This document shows positions 6,333 through 7,909 of a stretch of 7,909 nucleotides of DNA, piece by piece (positions within the stretch are counted from its first letter, which is position 1; each line of letters opens with the position of its first letter). Source of the DNA: Treponema sp. (GTDB lineage: Bacteria; Spirochaetota; Spirochaetia; Treponematales; Breznakiellaceae); assembly GCA_009776715.1 (NCBI GenBank), contig WRNF01000068.1, forward strand, positions 1-7,909, given 5' to 3'. The translations under genes were made by a program, and so were the position numbers. A model generated the notes under the pieces. The model saw nothing but the letters and a program-made list of their open reading frames with translations. It was not told the origin of the DNA and did no database searches.

Positions 6333-7589
6333 TTATAATTTCCCGTACTGAAAAAAATATGTTTTGATAGGGCCGCCGGTTATTTCATGGCAGGAATTTG
6401 CTTTTTTGCCAAAAAAATGCTCAAAACCCGAATTGCCGGTAATTACCGCAAATTTCCAATTAGAAAAATTCCGTGCAAGCAAAGGCATTTCTCTATACAC
6501 CTGCTGCGAAAGATCCTCATTTCCCAGGCGCTTGCCGAAAGGCGGATTGGTAACAATAAATCCATCGGCGCTTACCGCAGGCGAATCCTCAGCAGAAAAG
6601 GTAAAATCCGGATATGCCTTCTGCATGGGCAGTGTTTTTATTTCAGGCATAAGGGGAAAATTTTCAGGAATTGGATCGCCGCTTTCATCTGTTGAATGAT
6701 GCTGTTTTTGCATTAGCGCCAGCCTTTGCGCCCTTTTAAGATTTGACACTGCCAGATCAGAAGCAACTGAATCTTCATCGCTGCCGGCAATGCGGATAAG
6801 CCTGTTGAAATTAATTTTTGAACGGAATTCATCCCTTACCGCATTTTCAATGCCCTTGTCGGCAATGATCATGGATTCAAGGGCAAAGCTCCTTCCCAGG
6901 CCGGGAGCCATGTCCCAGGCATACAAAAGCGCCTCCGCAAGAATTGTGCCCGAACCGCAGAATGGATCGTATAACGGATATTTTCGCTTCCAGCCGGAAA
7001 GCAAAAGCAAAGCCGCGGCTGTGGTTTCGCGTAAAGGCGCCGTGCCTCCTGCTCTTCTGTAGCCGCGCTTGAACAAGGGCTGCCCGCTTAAATCCAAAAG
7101 CAGCGTTACCATGTCTTTTTCAATATACACCCTTGCTTCAGCCTGAGTATTTTCACTGCCTGTTTCGGGCAGCCTTTCCATTCCGTAAGCATTGCAAAGC
7201 CGCTGTGCCGCTGCTTTATGCACAATGGACTGAATGCTTGTTTCAGCGGAAAGCCGTGAGCGGTTTGTACGAACCTTTACCACCTTAAAACCAAGGTTCG
7301 CAGGGACAATTTTTTCCCAGTGAACCGCCCTGCTTTGTTTAAACAAAACGTCAAAATCTGAAGCGGAAAAGCAAGCCATTTCCAGCAGCACACGGTCAGC
7401 AGCCCTAAGCCCAATAAGGGCACGGTACAAACCGGCAAGGCTGGAGTGAAAACAGACTTTGCCGTATCCAGAATTGATAATTGTGAAATTGAGCTTTTTT
7501 AGCTCATTGGAAACAACTTTTTCAGCACCTACTGCGCATAAAGCATAGACGCGGTAGTTTTTTTCATCAGCGGTTATTTTTTTTTCCAC
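6333..7589 (-). CDS. rlmL: THUMP-domain 23S rRNA (guanine-N2) methyltransferase, RlmL/YpsC type
   Basis: This enzyme probably transfers methyl from S-adenosylmethionine to the N2 of a guanine in 23S rRNA, the role of the N-terminal half of E. coli RlmL (m2G2445). The 418 residues begin with the family opening YALCAVGAEKVVSNELKKL (about 15-33), then a THUMP RNA-binding domain to about 160 (YIEKDMVTLLLDLSG), the motif LFKRGYR, and a Rossmann-fold methyltransferase. Motif I is YDPFCGSGT (207-215), the SAM-ribose acidic turn is GSDED (279-283), and catalytic motif IV is NPPFGKRLG (348-356). An apparent linker of roughly 30-40 residues, containing HHSTDESGD, lies between the acidic turn and motif IV. 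It lacks the second (RlmK) domain of enterobacteria. GTG at 7589 is the only usable start, since the next in-frame TTG is codon 54, inside the family fold. No usable Shine-Dalgarno is present. It heads the unit with tetR. Confidence 0.88.
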   Translation of the reverse strand: MEKKITADEKNYRVYALCAVGAEKVVSNELKKLNFTIINSGYGKVCFHSSLAGLYRALIGLRAADRVLLEMACFSASDFDVLFKQSRAVHWEKIVPANLGFKVVKVRTNRSRLSAETSIQSIVHKAAAQRLCNAYGMERLPETGSENTQAEARVYIEKDMVTLLLDLSGQPLFKRGYRRAGGTAPLRETTAAALLLLSGWKRKYPLYDPFCGSGTILAEALLYAWDMAPGLGRSFALESMIIADKGIENAVRDEFRSKINFNRLIRIAGSDEDSVASDLAVSNLKRAQRLALMQKQHHSTDESGDPIPENFPLMPEIKTLPMQKAYPDFTFSAEDSPAVSADGFIVTNPPFGKRLGNEDLSQQVYREMPLLARNFSNWKFAVITGNSGFEHFFGKKANSCHEITGGPIKTYFFQYGKL

Positions 7590-7595
7590 ACCTAT

Positions 7596-7623
7596 ATTAT
7601 AACAAATTTTATTTTTTTGTAAA
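7596..7623 (-). promoter_or_regulatory. Extended -10 promoter of the methyltransferase operon, start point on the GTG codon
   Basis: On the minus strand a perfect TATAAT (7596-7601) is preceded by TG-T (7602-7604). TTTACA (7618-7623, 5 of 6 to TTGACA) lies 16 bases upstream. Counting +1 seven bases after the last -10 base puts the transcription start at 7589, the G of the GTG start codon, which implies a leaderless mRNA. Confidence 0.7.
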
Positions 7624-7640
7624 AGGCTGTGAATTTAATG

Positions 7641-7659
7641 CATTGCAAAATTTTCAATG
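7641..7659. repeat. AT-rich inverted repeat upstream of the methyltransferase promoter
   Basis: CATTG-c-AAAA (7641-7650) is the inverse of TTTTCAATG (7651-7659), apart from one extra C. It lies 18 bases upstream of the -35 hexamer, a position suited to a regulator site. Possible binding by the operon's own TetR protein is speculation. Confidence 0.3.
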
Positions 7660-7666
7660 GATTTTC

Positions 7667-7678
7667 CAGCAATTGCTG
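7667..7678. repeat. 12-bp perfect palindrome CAGCAATTGCTG
   Basis: CAGCAATTGCTG is a perfect 12-bp palindrome about 45 bases upstream of the methyltransferase -35 hexamer. It could be a dimeric regulator site, but short palindromes also occur by chance. Confidence 0.3.
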
Positions 7679-7757
7679 CAACGACAATAAGATAAGCCCG
7701 CCGCATCTTCGCAGCGAACAAACTCTTTGATAACTTTTGAAGCTGTAATTTAAAGGC

Positions 7758-7849
7758 CACGGATTAGCACGGATTTCCACAGATTTACACTGATTATTTT
7801 AAATTTTAATTCTTAAAATCCGTGTAAATCCTTTTAATCCGTGGAAATC
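7758..7849. repeat. Inverted array of 10-bp CACGGATTNN units
   Basis: Four head-to-tail decamers start at 7758, 7768, 7778 and 7788: CACGGATTAG, CACGGATTTC, CACAGATTTA and CACTGATTAT. After an AT-rich centre (about 7798-7814) the inverse orientation follows, with AATCCGTG at 7817 and 7836 and TAAATCC between them, ending GTGGAAATC. The two halves therefore form an imperfect inverted repeat of about 92 bp. Decay increases towards the centre on the left arm. It lies outside any convincing gene; an open frame crosses the left arm but has no ribosome site. Similar GGATTNNCAC-type intergenic repeats recur in various bacterial genomes as I recall, but I cannot name a family from sequence alone. Confidence 0.75.
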
Positions 7850-7864
7850 AAGAGGGGAACCTTC

Positions 7865-7890
7865 GCCTGAACCACTTGCAGTGGTCAGGC
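7865..7890. other. Strong hairpin next to the decamer array
   Basis: GCCTGA (7865-7870) pairs with TCAGGC (7885-7890), and CCACT (7872-7876) pairs with AGTGG (7880-7884). One A bulges and the loop is 3 bases. No U-tract follows on either strand. It could be a terminator stem for a gene beyond the right edge or part of the same repeat element as the decamer array. Within 7590-7909 I see no gene. Confidence 0.5.
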
Positions 7891-7909
7891 TCGGTTGAGG
7901 TGCCGTGGC

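Noticed and set aside
6364..7062. Plus-strand open frames opposite the methyltransferase gene
   Set aside because: They mirror conserved methyltransferase codons and have no initiation signals of their own.
7592..7780. 62-codon minus-strand open frame beginning inside the decamer repeat
   Set aside because: It starts with a GTG formed by repeat sequence, has no ribosome site or recognisable domain, and runs through the methyltransferase promoter to stop 3 bases before the next start codon.
7865..7909. Possible tRNA or other structured RNA at the right edge
   Set aside because: One stem is clear, but there is no cloverleaf, TTCGA-type arm or CCA end, and the sequence is cut by the window.

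Overview
The window reads like the chromosome of a treponeme-like spirochaete with moderate to low G+C. The evidence is a very long LptD/OstA-type outer-membrane protein, a FliL-family protein encoded apart from any other motility gene, and a compact RpoE-like (sigma-24) operon. The genus-level call is inference. No transposase, phage gene, CRISPR array, tRNA or rRNA is visible.

Layout. Positions 1-3405 (+) hold the 3' part of an lptD-like gene that enters from the left edge. A 168-base convergent spacer (3406-3573) follows, with two strong hairpins. Everything after that is on the minus strand. Read in the direction of transcription from the right, the first unit is an RlmL-type THUMP/rRNA methyltransferase (7589-6333), a TetR-family regulator (6317-5724) and a FliL-family membrane protein (5715-5200). 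Their junctions are only 15 and 8 bases, so they probably form one operon. The second unit is a three-TM DUF6249-like protein (5024-4698), an ECF sigma factor (4701-4072) and a zinc-finger transmembrane anti-sigma factor (4059-3574). These are coupled by a 4-base ATGA overlap and by a Shine-Dalgarno sequence embedded in the preceding stop codon.

Regulation. The sigma operon has a good housekeeping promoter (extended -10 TGTTATAAT). About 30 bases upstream lies a site that closely resembles the E. coli sigma-E promoter (GCAACTT, 15 bases, GTCAAT), which suggests autoregulation. The methyltransferase gene has the same extended -10, placed so that the predicted transcript starts on the G of its GTG start codon. 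It is therefore a candidate leaderless gene.

Working together. An RpoE-like sigma/anti-sigma pair lies convergent to lptD. In enterobacteria sigma-E responds to outer-membrane assembly defects and lptD is in its regulon, so an envelope-stress link is plausible here but not shown. The right edge (7590-7909) carries no convincing gene. It holds two small inverted repeats near the promoter, an imperfect inverted array of 10-bp CACGGATTNN units, and a strong hairpin. This may be a non-coding repeat element cut off by the window end.
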